NCBI GenBank assembly: GCA_964360635.1
Contig: CAYHXO010000003.1
Coordinates: 1-64,000 of the forward strand
DNA from: CALRGE01 sp964360635
GTDB lineage: Bacteria; Patescibacteriota; Gracilibacteria; UBA1369; 2-02-FULL-48-14
Direction: 5' to 3'
DNA length: 64,000 nucleotides
The notes under the pieces are model-generated. The model searched no databases. It worked only from the letters and a program-made list of their open reading frames with translations, and was not told where the DNA came from. Positions 55,335 through 61,847 of the stretch are shown here, piece after piece; the stretch's first letter is position 1, and each line of letters starts with the position of its first letter. The position numbers were made by a program, and so were the translations under genes.

Positions 55335-55360
55335 TAATGCAACTTAGTCGCATTAGTCAA
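55335..55360 (-). promoter_or_regulatory. Zur-type operator overlapping the promoter
   Basis: A 21-base imperfect palindrome at 55335-55355: arms TAATGC and GCATTA with inner ACT/AGT, 9 of 10 pairs matching around a central T. A -35-like TTGACT (55360-55355, minus strand) touches it, so a bound repressor would cover the core promoter of zur-znuACB. The -10 box is weak and not assigned. Confidence 0.7.
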
Positions 55361-55372
55361 GAGATTTTCCGC

Positions 55373-55396
55373 AAAAAAAAGCCCCGGTTCCGGGGC
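55373..55396 (-). terminator. Rho-independent terminator of the dnaG-rpoD-greA operon
   Basis: On the minus strand GCCCCGG (5' arm, 55396-55390) pairs with CCGGGGC (55387-55381) and is followed by eight T (55380-55373). It lies 25 bases after the greA stop. It is a terminator only in this direction; no T-run follows on the plus strand. Confidence 0.88.
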
Positions 55397-55420
55397 CTTC
55401 TAAATTCGCATTATGACAAA

Positions 55421-55975
55421 TTACGACAACTTCAAAATTTCGTAGTCAATAATTCCAGCTGGAACATTGATTGTAACAACATCTCCCGCTTTTCTACCCA
55501 TAAGTGCCAAGCCAAGTGGCGCTTCATTTGAAATTCGATTATTTGAAACATCTGATTCAGTTGAACCAACCAAAGTAAATTCATGTTCCTCTGATTTCTT
55601 CTTTGTGTTTCTAATATGCACTTTCGTTCCAATCTCAACCATTTGCTTTGAGTGAGACTTTTCATCAATAACTTTCGCTTTTTTTACTTTTTCTTCAAGT
55701 TCCATAATACGACCTTCCACGAAAGCCTGTTCATTTTTTGCCTCTTCGTATTCTGAATTTTCAGAAAGATCACCGTATGAAATAGCTTCTTTCAATCTTT
55801 TTGCAATTTCTCTTCTTCGAGTTGATTTCAAAAACTCAAGCTCATCTTCAAGAAGTTTCAAACCCTCCTTAGTCATAACTACGCTTTCTTCTTCAACAGA
55901 AGCTGATTTCACAGGTTTCTTTGATTTTTTGGATTTATTTTCATCCATATCTTGATCGTCGTGTTGTTTAGACAT
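55421..55975 (-). CDS. greA: Transcription elongation factor GreA
   Basis: 184 residues. GreA enters the RNA polymerase channel and stimulates cleavage of backtracked RNA. The coiled-coil arm holds LLEDELEFLKSTRRREIAKRLKEA and the tip acidic loop YGDLSENSEYEEAKNEQAF. The C-terminal FKBP-like domain ends with GLALMGRKAGDVVTINVPAGIIDYEILKL. It is ~25 residues longer than usual through a charged N-terminal tail (DDQDMDENKSKKSKKPVK). Ten bases after rpoD, last in its operon. Confidence 0.95.
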   Translation of the reverse strand: MSKQHDDQDMDENKSKKSKKPVKSASVEEESVVMTKEGLKLLEDELEFLKSTRRREIAKRLKEAISYGDLSENSEYEEAKNEQAFVEGRIMELEEKVKKAKVIDEKSHSKQMVEIGTKVHIRNTKKKSEEHEFTLVGSTESDVSNNRISNEAPLGLALMGRKAGDVVTINVPAGIIDYEILKLS

Positions 55976-55985
55976 ATTTTTAATA

Positions 55986-57347
55986 TTAGTAATAAGAACG
56001 AATTTTAACGCTGGTTGGGTGTTCTCTCAATTTATGTAGAACTTTTGCCTCAATTTGACGAATTCTTTCTCGAGTTACGCCAAATTCAGTCCCAACTTCT
56101 TCAAGAGTGTGGCCTATTCCGTCTTTAAGCCCAAAACGCATCTCAATAATTTTTCGCTCACGAGGTGACAAATATTGCAACATCTCATGAATATTCTCTT
56201 TAATTAACTGACGGTTTGTCTGTTCATCAGGAGAAAGTGAATCATCATCTTTAATGAAATCTCCTAGCTTACTATCTTCTTCAGCACCAACCGGAGCTTC
56301 AAGAGAAACGATATCCTGTGAAATTTTCATTATATGACGAACTTTCTTGATATCCATTTCCATTTCAGCTGCCAACTCTTCAATCAATGGCTCACGCCCA
56401 AGCTCCTGTACCAAACGCCGTTGAGTGTGCGTTAGCTTGTTGATTGTCTCAACCATGTGCACCGGAATACGAATCGTTCGAGCTTGATCAGCAATTGCTC
56501 GAGTGATAGCCTGACGAATCCACCAAGTTGCATATGTTGAGAATTTGAAACCTCGATCCGGATCGAATTTTTCTACAGCTCGGAAAAGACCAATATTTCC
56601 CTCTTGAATAAGATCAAGGAAAGAAAGTCCACGTCCGATATATTTTTTTGCAATTGAAACAACTAAACGAAGATTAGCTTCCGCTAATCTGGCCTTTGCC
56701 GATTGATCACCTTTAGCAATTTTCCTAGCTAAATCCGCCTCTTCTTTCGCAGTCAACAGATCAACTTTACCAATTTCACATAAATACATTCGAATTGAAT
56801 CATTCGCAATTTCAGAAAGATCAACCGTTTTCTTAGCCTTAGATTTTCTTTTATCCTCCTTATCTTTTGCATCTTTTACATCTTTCGCATCTTTAAGAGC
56901 CGCGGCCTCCTCAGCCGCCGCATCAATTTCACTATCAACACCTTCTAAAAGATCGTCACCATCAACCGCCTCAATAGCTGCAAGAGCAGCCAAATCTTCA
57001 TCTGAAACATCTTCATCCTCAAGATTTTCTGCCTCCTCTTTCATATCTTCTACTTCGAGATCAGCATCAACGTCAGGCTCTTGACCCATGCTCATTTCCT
57101 CTTCTTTCTTACCCCAAATCATTTGATCTTTAACATCAATCAATTTAATTCCAAGCTCCATCAACAGAGTATAAACCTCATCTGCAAAAGTCACATTTTC
57201 CTCAAGATTAGGAAGAGCATGCATTAATTCTTGCTGTGTCACGAAACCACGATGACGACCCTTATCAATAAGATCACGTATCTCTTGTGGGTATTTTGCC
57301 AAGTTTTCCTCAGAGAAATGCGCTATAAACTTTCTAGTTCTGGCCAT
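55986..57347 (-). CDS. rpoD: Primary sigma factor RpoD
   Basis: 453 residues. N-terminal region 1.1-like (~1-80), a long acidic linker (~88-150, DLEVEDMKEEAENLEDEDVSDED) with a Lys-rich end, region 1.2 (DSIRMYLCEIGKVDLLTAKEE), region 2 (ANLRLVVSIAKKYIGRGLSFLDLIQEGNIGL, FKFSTYATWWIRQAITRAIADQ), region 3 and region 4 (LSPRERKIIEMRFGL, LEEVGTEFGVTRERIRQIE). It is the housekeeping sigma factor, consistent with the TTG...TATAAT promoters seen here. Overlaps dnaG by 14 bases. Confidence 0.96.
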   Translation of the reverse strand: MARTRKFIAHFSEENLAKYPQEIRDLIDKGRHRGFVTQQELMHALPNLEENVTFADEVYTLLMELGIKLIDVKDQMIWGKKEEEMSMGQEPDVDADLEVEDMKEEAENLEDEDVSDEDLAALAAIEAVDGDDLLEGVDSEIDAAAEEAAALKDAKDVKDAKDKEDKRKSKAKKTVDLSEIANDSIRMYLCEIGKVDLLTAKEEADLARKIAKGDQSAKARLAEANLRLVVSIAKKYIGRGLSFLDLIQEGNIGLFRAVEKFDPDRGFKFSTYATWWIRQAITRAIADQARTIRIPVHMVETINKLTHTQRRLVQELGREPLIEELAAEMEMDIKKVRHIMKISQDIVSLEAPVGAEEDSKLGDFIKDDDSLSPDEQTNRQLIKENIHEMLQYLSPRERKIIEMRFGLKDGIGHTLEEVGTEFGVTRERIRQIEAKVLHKLREHPTSVKIRSYY

Positions 57348-59106
57348 TAGTCTTTAGATTAGAGGAATATTCGAGATAGAGCAGCGCGATCAATTTTTCC
57401 ATTTCTTCCTTGACCAGTTCCGGATTCTGATTCTTAAATTCCGCTTCAAACACCAATTTTTTCAATATCGATGAGTCTTCTCTACTCTGATAGAAGCCTT
57501 CATCAAGCGCAGCGTGGAGATTATAGTAATCTCTTAGCTGTTTGTAAACATGACTTGCGTTTATCTCAAAATCTTCTCGTAATAAGAAATTTTCAAAACC
57601 TTCAAAAAAGTCCGCAAGTTTTTCAACATTAAACTGTCTTACCAAAGCAAGCCTCTCGATAGTTACCGCAAAATCTGCGGGGTTCTGCAATTGAGTCCAA
57701 ACCTCAAAACACTGCTTTGGAAAGCTCAGAATCAAACCCAAAAATTCCTCAAAATATCTTTCAAGTTTATCTTTTTTCACGGCTATTTTTTCTTTAACCA
57801 CGCGCTGACTGCGCTGTTTAGAAGAGAAATTCTGCTTTATCAAATCATAAAGTAACTCAATTGGCGTTCCAACTAACTTCGACAATTCCTTCAAATAATG
57901 ATCTTTCTCGACGGGATGAGCCATTCCCTCAAGCAAATCCAAAATTTTATTAGTAAACTCTTTCTTTCCTCCCGAACTTGCTAAATCATAAAGCGCCTCA
58001 TATTTCTCAAAGAAAAAATCCATATAAGGTTTTTTGGCGGCCACGGCCGCTGTCCACAACTCAGGATTCTCCTTCACAGCATCAGCCGCATCTTTTCCAG
58101 TCGGAATTGTGACCACAAAAATATCAAAACCCATCGGTTGAGCAATCAAAACACTTCTTAAAAGTGCCTCTTGACCAGCATTATCTGCATCAAATGCAAA
58201 AGCCAGTTTTTTAGTATATCGTTTCACCAATTTCAATTGTTCTTCTGTCAATGCCGTGCCACAAGTTGCCACCACATTTTTTTCACCCGCCTGCCAAGAT
58301 GCGATTGTATCGAAATAGCCTTCGACAAAAATTACAAAATCAAGTTCTTTTATGAACTTCTTTGCTCGAGAGAAATTATACAAAACCGAGCCCTTGTTAT
58401 AAAGAACGTAATCTGAAGAATTCAAATATTTTGGATCGTCACCTTTTTTCAAAGACCTACCTCCAAATCCAATTGACTCTCCCCTATCATTCAAAATCGG
58501 AAACATTAGACGCAACCGAAATCGATCGAGAACATTTTGACCAGTTGCATCTTTCGCCACTACCAAACTTGTAGTAATAATTCGCTCTTTAATCGAGCCT
58601 TTTTCCAATAAATGCCGGTATAACAAATCATAAGAATCAGGAGAAAATCCAACATCAAACTCTTTTATTGTTTCTTCAGTCAAGCCTCGCCTTTTCAAAT
58701 AATCCAAAACTTTCGCTCCTGCGTCACCTGTCCACAAATTCTGCACGAAAAAATGCGTTGCAGCCAAATTTATATCTTTCATTTCTTCTTTTTCGTCTTT
58801 AGAGACCTTCGGTCCGCCCTCAAATTTCGGCAACTCCACATTCGCCCTGTCCGCCAACAAATCAAGTGCTCCCTTAAAATCCAGTCCTTCAATTTCCTGA
58901 ACAAACTGGAAAAGATCTCCACCTTTATTACAACCAAAACAATAGGCAATCTGCCTTTCCGGATTCACATGAAAACTCGGCGTTTTCTCGGAGTGGAAGG
59001 GGCAACAAGCCTTAAAATATTTCCCGGCTTTTTTCAGGGGAACATAAGTAGCCACCACATCTTCAATCGATAACTTCGACTTGATTTCCGCAACAGCATC
59101 AAACAT
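57334..59106 (-). CDS. dnaG: DNA primase
   Basis: 590 residues. The zinc-binding domain has C35, H38, C56 and C59 (CCPFHSEKTPSFHVNPE, YCFGCNKGGD). The catalytic TOPRIM core follows (FVEGYFDTIASWQAG, FAFDADNAGQEALLRS) after RLRLMFPILNDRGESIGFGGR. The C-terminal ~170 residues are helical and should bind the DnaB helicase. DnaG makes RNA primers at the fork. First gene of the classic dnaG-rpoD pair, here extended by greA. Confidence 0.96.
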   Translation of the reverse strand: MFDAVAEIKSKLSIEDVVATYVPLKKAGKYFKACCPFHSEKTPSFHVNPERQIAYCFGCNKGGDLFQFVQEIEGLDFKGALDLLADRANVELPKFEGGPKVSKDEKEEMKDINLAATHFFVQNLWTGDAGAKVLDYLKRRGLTEETIKEFDVGFSPDSYDLLYRHLLEKGSIKERIITTSLVVAKDATGQNVLDRFRLRLMFPILNDRGESIGFGGRSLKKGDDPKYLNSSDYVLYNKGSVLYNFSRAKKFIKELDFVIFVEGYFDTIASWQAGEKNVVATCGTALTEEQLKLVKRYTKKLAFAFDADNAGQEALLRSVLIAQPMGFDIFVVTIPTGKDAADAVKENPELWTAAVAAKKPYMDFFFEKYEALYDLASSGGKKEFTNKILDLLEGMAHPVEKDHYLKELSKLVGTPIELLYDLIKQNFSSKQRSQRVVKEKIAVKKDKLERYFEEFLGLILSFPKQCFEVWTQLQNPADFAVTIERLALVRQFNVEKLADFFEGFENFLLREDFEINASHVYKQLRDYYNLHAALDEGFYQSREDSSILKKLVFEAEFKNQNPELVKEEMEKLIALLYLEYSSNLKTNGQN

Positions 59107-59133
59107 AGAGAACCTTGTTAGGTCGCCATATTA

Positions 59134-59610
59134 CTACAATTTTCTCGCAGTTAACAGAAATTGCTCTACTTCACTTTGACTTACCTCAGTCGCCGGGCAA
59201 CAAGTTCCCCCTATATCATCCGCATGTACAGGCTCATCACTTTGAACCTTTTCCTCTACATAATAAAAATCTTTGTTACCTTCAATAGAGAGAACGTAAC
59301 AAAAAGCACCTCCACATGGGTTTCGGTAGACGGAATAACCTGTACTCTTTGAAGTGGCGTCTAATATAAATGAATCAAAGCTATCATTTTCGTTACCCTT
59401 AAGAAAATCCATCTGCAAATAAACATTATATTTTGAATCCGGTACTTTAATACTAATCAGATTATGTCCCTCTTCGCCGACAGAACTTTCACTGGCAACC
59501 CAGCCTTCGGGTAGTGCTAACTGTAATCCGGAGATAGTCATTGTTGAAGTTGTTGGATTACAAGCGCTAAAAAAAAGAAGTCCTGCAATTAGAAATGATA
59601 GTTTTTTCAT
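59134..59610 (-). CDS. Lipoprotein of unknown function
   Basis: 158 residues. Signal with lipobox LFFSAC (Cys17), then NPTTSTMTISG. The mature part starts with LQLALPEGWVASESSVGEEG, a pattern common in small secreted PsbP-like or DUF4367-like domains of these bacteria, and ends VSQSEVEQFLLTARKL, a typical closing helix. Cys pairs NPCGGAFC and GTCC may form disulfides. It lies 27 bases upstream of dnaG on the same strand and may be read with it. Confidence 0.65.
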   Translation of the reverse strand: MKKLSFLIAGLLFFSACNPTTSTMTISGLQLALPEGWVASESSVGEEGHNLISIKVPDSKYNVYLQMDFLKGNENDSFDSFILDATSKSTGYSVYRNPCGGAFCYVLSIEGNKDFYYVEEKVQSDEPVHADDIGGTCCPATEVSQSEVEQFLLTARKL

Positions 59611-59703
59611 ATAATTTTTTTAAATCAAGTCAAATCTAACACATTCCAGAATTTGTAAGAAATAATTCAGGACTAATTCAGCTTTCGAACTTATTATTAG
59701 AGA

Positions 59704-60133
59704 ATGAACAAAATTCTATATATTTTTATCGACGAATCTGGAAATTTAATTTTCACACCAAAAAGTACTAAATTTTTCTTTGCGACTGCTGTTGTCACTA
59801 ATAAACTCTCGAATCAATTTGTAGTGGATTTGTTTAGATTAAAGAATCAACTACTTTTAAAAGTTGAGGACTTAAGAAAAATCAGCAAAATAAACGATTC
59901 CTACAAATTAGAATATTTTCATGCCAGTGAAGACCTCCAAATAGTTAGAGATGAGGTATTTCAGGTGATTGAGAATCAGAATGATTTGAAAGTATTTTCA
60001 GTTATTACTGAGAAAAGAAAAACGCACCCAAAACTTCAAAATGCTAGCGGAAGAAAGACCTTACAATCAAATTAAAAAATTCATCACAAGTGAATTCGAG
60101 CCATTCAAAGATGGACCAAGAAATTATTACTAA
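59704..60133 (+). pseudogene. DUF3800-family protein, frameshifted and truncated
   Basis: The first frame (59704-60075) starts MNKILYIFIDESGNL, the DUF3800 opening motif (YIDESG), with later FFFATAVVTN and KLEYFHASED (a DxxF/H-type motif). It stops after 123 residues in unlike sequence (RKTLQSN). A second frame (60041-60133; MLAEERPYNQIKKFITSEFE) continues the coding-like pattern to a stop at 60131-60133. DUF3800 proteins usually have 200-250 residues, so the gene seems to have suffered a small insertion or deletion near 60040 and loss of its 3' half. DUF3800 genes are often mobile and near structured RNAs. Confidence 0.55.
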
Positions 60134-60230
60134 AATAAAATCCCACCTGAGTGGGACTCTATTCGACCTTCCTAACTATCTCTTGCGAGAGAACACCGAG
60201 GTTTTTTCAGAAGGAAGGAACCTTTGAACA
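60132..60230 (-). ncRNA. Candidate small structured RNA, about 100 bases
   Basis: The minus strand has a complete small transcription unit. A promoter (TTGTAA, 17 bases, TATAAT) predicts a start near 60230; a hairpin plus T-rich tail ends it near 60132. In between, CCTTCCT (60218-60212) pairs with AGGAAGG (60173-60167), enclosing a hairpin TCTC-GCAA-GAGA (60190-60179) with a GNRA loop. AGGTT near the 5' end could also pair with AACCT in the loop, giving an alternative or pseudoknot pairing. No protein frame is convincing. It is not SRP RNA, tRNA or 6S RNA by inspection. It lies tail-to-tail with the DUF3800 remnant. Confidence 0.55.
60133..60156 (-). terminator. Terminator of the small RNA
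   Basis: TCCCAC (60156-60151, minus strand) pairs with GTGGGA (60146-60141) around a 4-base loop, followed by TTTTATTT (60140-60133). On the plus strand no T-run follows, so it acts on minus-strand transcripts. Confidence 0.7.
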
Positions 60231-60235
60231 CCTAA

Positions 60236-60264
60236 ATTATATCATTCAGTGCTTGTATTTACAA
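60236..60264 (-). promoter_or_regulatory. Promoter of the small RNA
   Basis: On the minus strand: TTGTAA (60264-60259), a 17-base spacer, then TATAAT (60241-60236). A near-consensus sigma-70 promoter with no protein gene downstream before the terminator at 60133-60156. Confidence 0.7.
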
Positions 60265-60288
60265 ACTATTCAACTATTGAGTGAGGAA

Positions 60289-60453
60289 TTAAATAGTCTT
60301 CATCGAACTCAAAACCTGAGAAACAATATCATCAGCAACTGAATCTTGACGTTCAATTACAAATTGCAAAGCAGGATTTCCTCCGCTTGAATAAAGCTCC
60401 GAACATGCACCTCTCTTGACATGGTATTGATTTTCATGGGGGGGGGTATGTTA
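60289..60453 (-). pseudogene. Remnant of the 3' end of a secreted-protein gene
   Basis: A minus-strand frame between stops reads NQYHVKRGACSELYSSGGNP, then ALQFVIERQDSVADDIVSQV and LSSMKTI. The closing part resembles the terminal helix of small lipoproteins common in this group (typically ...QILSTFKF), and of the lipoprotein at 59134. No start codon is available; the frame ends at a stop under the TATAAT box of the next gene. It looks like a gene fragment left after rearrangement, but an accidental frame is possible. Confidence 0.35.
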
Positions 60454-60457
60454 TAAT
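60427..60457 (+). promoter_or_regulatory. Promoter of the LQG surface protein with a G9 tract in its spacer
   Basis: TATAAT (60452-60457) with extended -10 TG (60449-60450) is a strong -10. The best -35 is TTGATT (60427-60432), which gives a 19-base spacer, two more than ideal. The spacer contains nine G in a row (60438-60446). A better hexamer TTGACA (60416-60421) is 30 bases away, too far to work. Confidence 0.6.
60438..60446 (+). repeat. Homopolymer run of nine G
   Basis: A G9 tract in otherwise AT-rich DNA, located between the -35 and -10 boxes of the downstream surface-protein gene. Such tracts change length by slipped-strand replication; sequencing error must also be considered. Confidence 0.85.
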
Positions 60458-60489
60458 ATTAAGAATTTCATTTCTTAACAAAAATAAAA

Positions 60490-61086
60490 ATGAAGAAAAA
60501 ACTAATCATCATCACGGCAATAGTAGTCATTGGCGCTTTGGGAGCCGGCTATTATTACAGTCAAAATACTACTAATTTACAGGGAAAGTTTTCAACAAGA
60601 ATTTCCTCAAATGATTCGAAGGAGAAGTTTTCAACAAAAACGTCTACAAATGCTTCAACAGCAACTTCTGAAAAAACAGTAGATTCTGGAAAAACAGCAG
60701 ATTTTATGGAGATAACATCCAGTGATTGCACTGGTACACTCGACTATGACACCGCAACAGGACTCAATTTAGGTGATATAGATTTCGATACACTCTCACG
60801 TTTGGTAAACCGAGATCTATACACTAGTGCAGCTACTGGTGGAAATATATGCAAGTACAAAATCACATTAGGGGATTCCAGCAGTAGTGCATTTAATACT
60901 TATACTGTAATAAATGGTGAGAGTACAAAAATGAGTTTCGGTAGCACAACATCTCTATGGTCACACGCAACCATAGATCCAGTTTTAAAAGTTGGCAGAA
61001 TTATTTTTGCGGACAATACAAATAGTTATTATCTTGATACTGGCGAATTGGATCATGTAAAAGTAGAGGTAAGTATAAATAATTAA
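60490..61086 (+). CDS. Small exported protein with the LQG N-terminal signature
   Basis: 198 residues. N-terminal hydrophobic segment LIIITAIVVIGALGAGYYY (~5-23) followed by a short spacer and NLQGKFS, the same layout as the L/F-KG signature of the giant proteins at 34714-48213. A Ser/Thr/Lys-rich stretch with two similar units (EKFSTKTSTNAS and GKFSTRISSNDS) follows, then a compact domain with two Cys (SSDCTGTLDYDTATG, TGGNICKYKITLG) that may form a disulfide. No family recognised and no SLH repeat. Its promoter spacer carries the G9 tract. A terminator follows. Confidence 0.65.
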   Translation: MKKKLIIITAIVVIGALGAGYYYSQNTTNLQGKFSTRISSNDSKEKFSTKTSTNASTATSEKTVDSGKTADFMEITSSDCTGTLDYDTATGLNLGDIDFDTLSRLVNRDLYTSAATGGNICKYKITLGDSSSSAFNTYTVINGESTKMSFGSTTSLWSHATIDPVLKVGRIIFADNTNSYYLDTGELDHVKVEVSINN

Positions 61087-61094
61087 CATCACAA

Positions 61095-61124
61095 AAGTCT
61101 CAAGAAAATACTTGGGACTTTTTT
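61095..61124. terminator. Bidirectional terminator
   Basis: AAGTCTCAAG (61095-61104) pairs with CTTGGGACTT (61111-61120) with one G-T pair, followed by T (61119-61124) on the plus strand and preceded by AAAA (61093-61096) for the minus strand. It can end both the LQG-protein transcript and the convergent vapC transcript. Confidence 0.8.
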
Positions 61125-61548
61125 AAATCAAATCTGCAGGTTCAATTCTTTTAACTCCCATTTTATCAAAATCACGATCATAAGATACAATAATCATCTC
61201 ACCTTTTGAGACAAGTGAGTTTGAAGCAATCATTGCATCTATAAATTTCACGGAATGATCTTGAAACATCTTTAGCGCAAAAACAGGATCTACGTCATCA
61301 ATTATTTTTAAATTTTTAAGACCGAGTACACCATTTAATTTCATTATTACTTCTTCTTTCGAGAGTTTATAAAACTTAGATAGAATCCAGTTAATTTCAG
61401 CTATTACAAGACTTGAGATATAAGCTTCATTTTTTCCGGTTTTTACGGACTCCAAAAAAGAATAAGAATCCTGAAACTGTTTTTTTATATCAGCAGTAAT
61501 TACCCTGATAAAAACATTGGTATCGATAAAATATTTATACTCTTTCAT
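61123..61548 (-). CDS. vapC: PIN-domain toxin, VapC-like
   Basis: 141 residues from ATG 61548. PIN-domain nucleases cut RNA using four acidic residues; here D9 (FIDTNVFIR), E51 (VIAEINWIL), D104 (KFIDAMIAS) and an Asp at 124-128 (SYDRDFDKM). The start overlaps the antitoxin gene by 14 bases, as is usual in such modules. A TTG 18 bases further upstream is less likely. RNA target unknown. Confidence 0.85.
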   Translation of the reverse strand: MKEYKYFIDTNVFIRVITADIKKQFQDSYSFLESVKTGKNEAYISSLVIAEINWILSKFYKLSKEEVIMKLNGVLGLKNLKIIDDVDPVFALKMFQDHSVKFIDAMIASNSLVSKGEMIIVSYDRDFDKMGVKRIEPADLI

Positions 61549-61774
61549 AATTTTTTTCAAATTCAATTCTGGATTCTAAAATATCATTTTTTCCCTTCGG
61601 CTTCACAGAACCTGCCATAGAAAGAATATCCGGCATCGGAGACAAATTAATTTGCTTGGCCTTCTCATCAAAAGTTACCATTAACTTGGAATGCTCGTCC
61701 AAATTAAGCAAGTCACGAAGTTTCTTTGGAAGAGTTATCTGACCTTTGACCGTCAAGGTGGCTGTGTAAGTCAT
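61535..61774 (-). CDS. vapB: AbrB-family antitoxin, VapB-like
   Basis: 79 residues. The N-terminal SpoVT/AbrB swapped-hairpin domain is clear: TATLTVKGQITLPKKLRDLLNL (~4-25) and KLMVTFDEKAKQINLSP. The C-terminal ~30 residues (SRIEFEKNYERV at the end) should wrap the toxin. The palindrome at 61806-61822 in its promoter fits autorepression by the complex. Confidence 0.85.
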   Translation of the reverse strand: MTYTATLTVKGQITLPKKLRDLLNLDEHSKLMVTFDEKAKQINLSPMPDILSMAGSVKPKGKNDILESRIEFEKNYERV

Positions 61775-61805
61775 ATTAGATTTGTATTACTTTTTTATAA
61801 ATTCC

Positions 61806-61840
61806 TACTTTATTATAAAGTAATGCAAACAGGATGACAA
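61806..61840 (-). promoter_or_regulatory. vapBC promoter with palindromic operator
   Basis: On the minus strand TTGTCA (61840-61835), 17-base spacer, TATAAT (61817-61812). The -10 box sits inside a palindrome TACTTTA-TTA-TAAAGTA (61806-61822). A second, degenerate copy (TTACTTTTTTATAAAT) lies just downstream toward the gene, near 61785-61800. AbrB-type antitoxins bind such AT-rich palindromes. Confidence 0.65.
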
Positions 61841-61847
61841 GTTAAAT

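Noticed and set aside
60132..60230. Small RNA as SRP (4.5S) RNA
   Set aside because: It has GGAAGG and a GCAA loop, but the conserved AGGTC...GGAA...AGCAG core of SRP RNA is missing.
60151..60342. 63-residue plus-strand frame
   Set aside because: It runs through the terminator, the small RNA and its promoter on the other strand and has no protein-like pattern.
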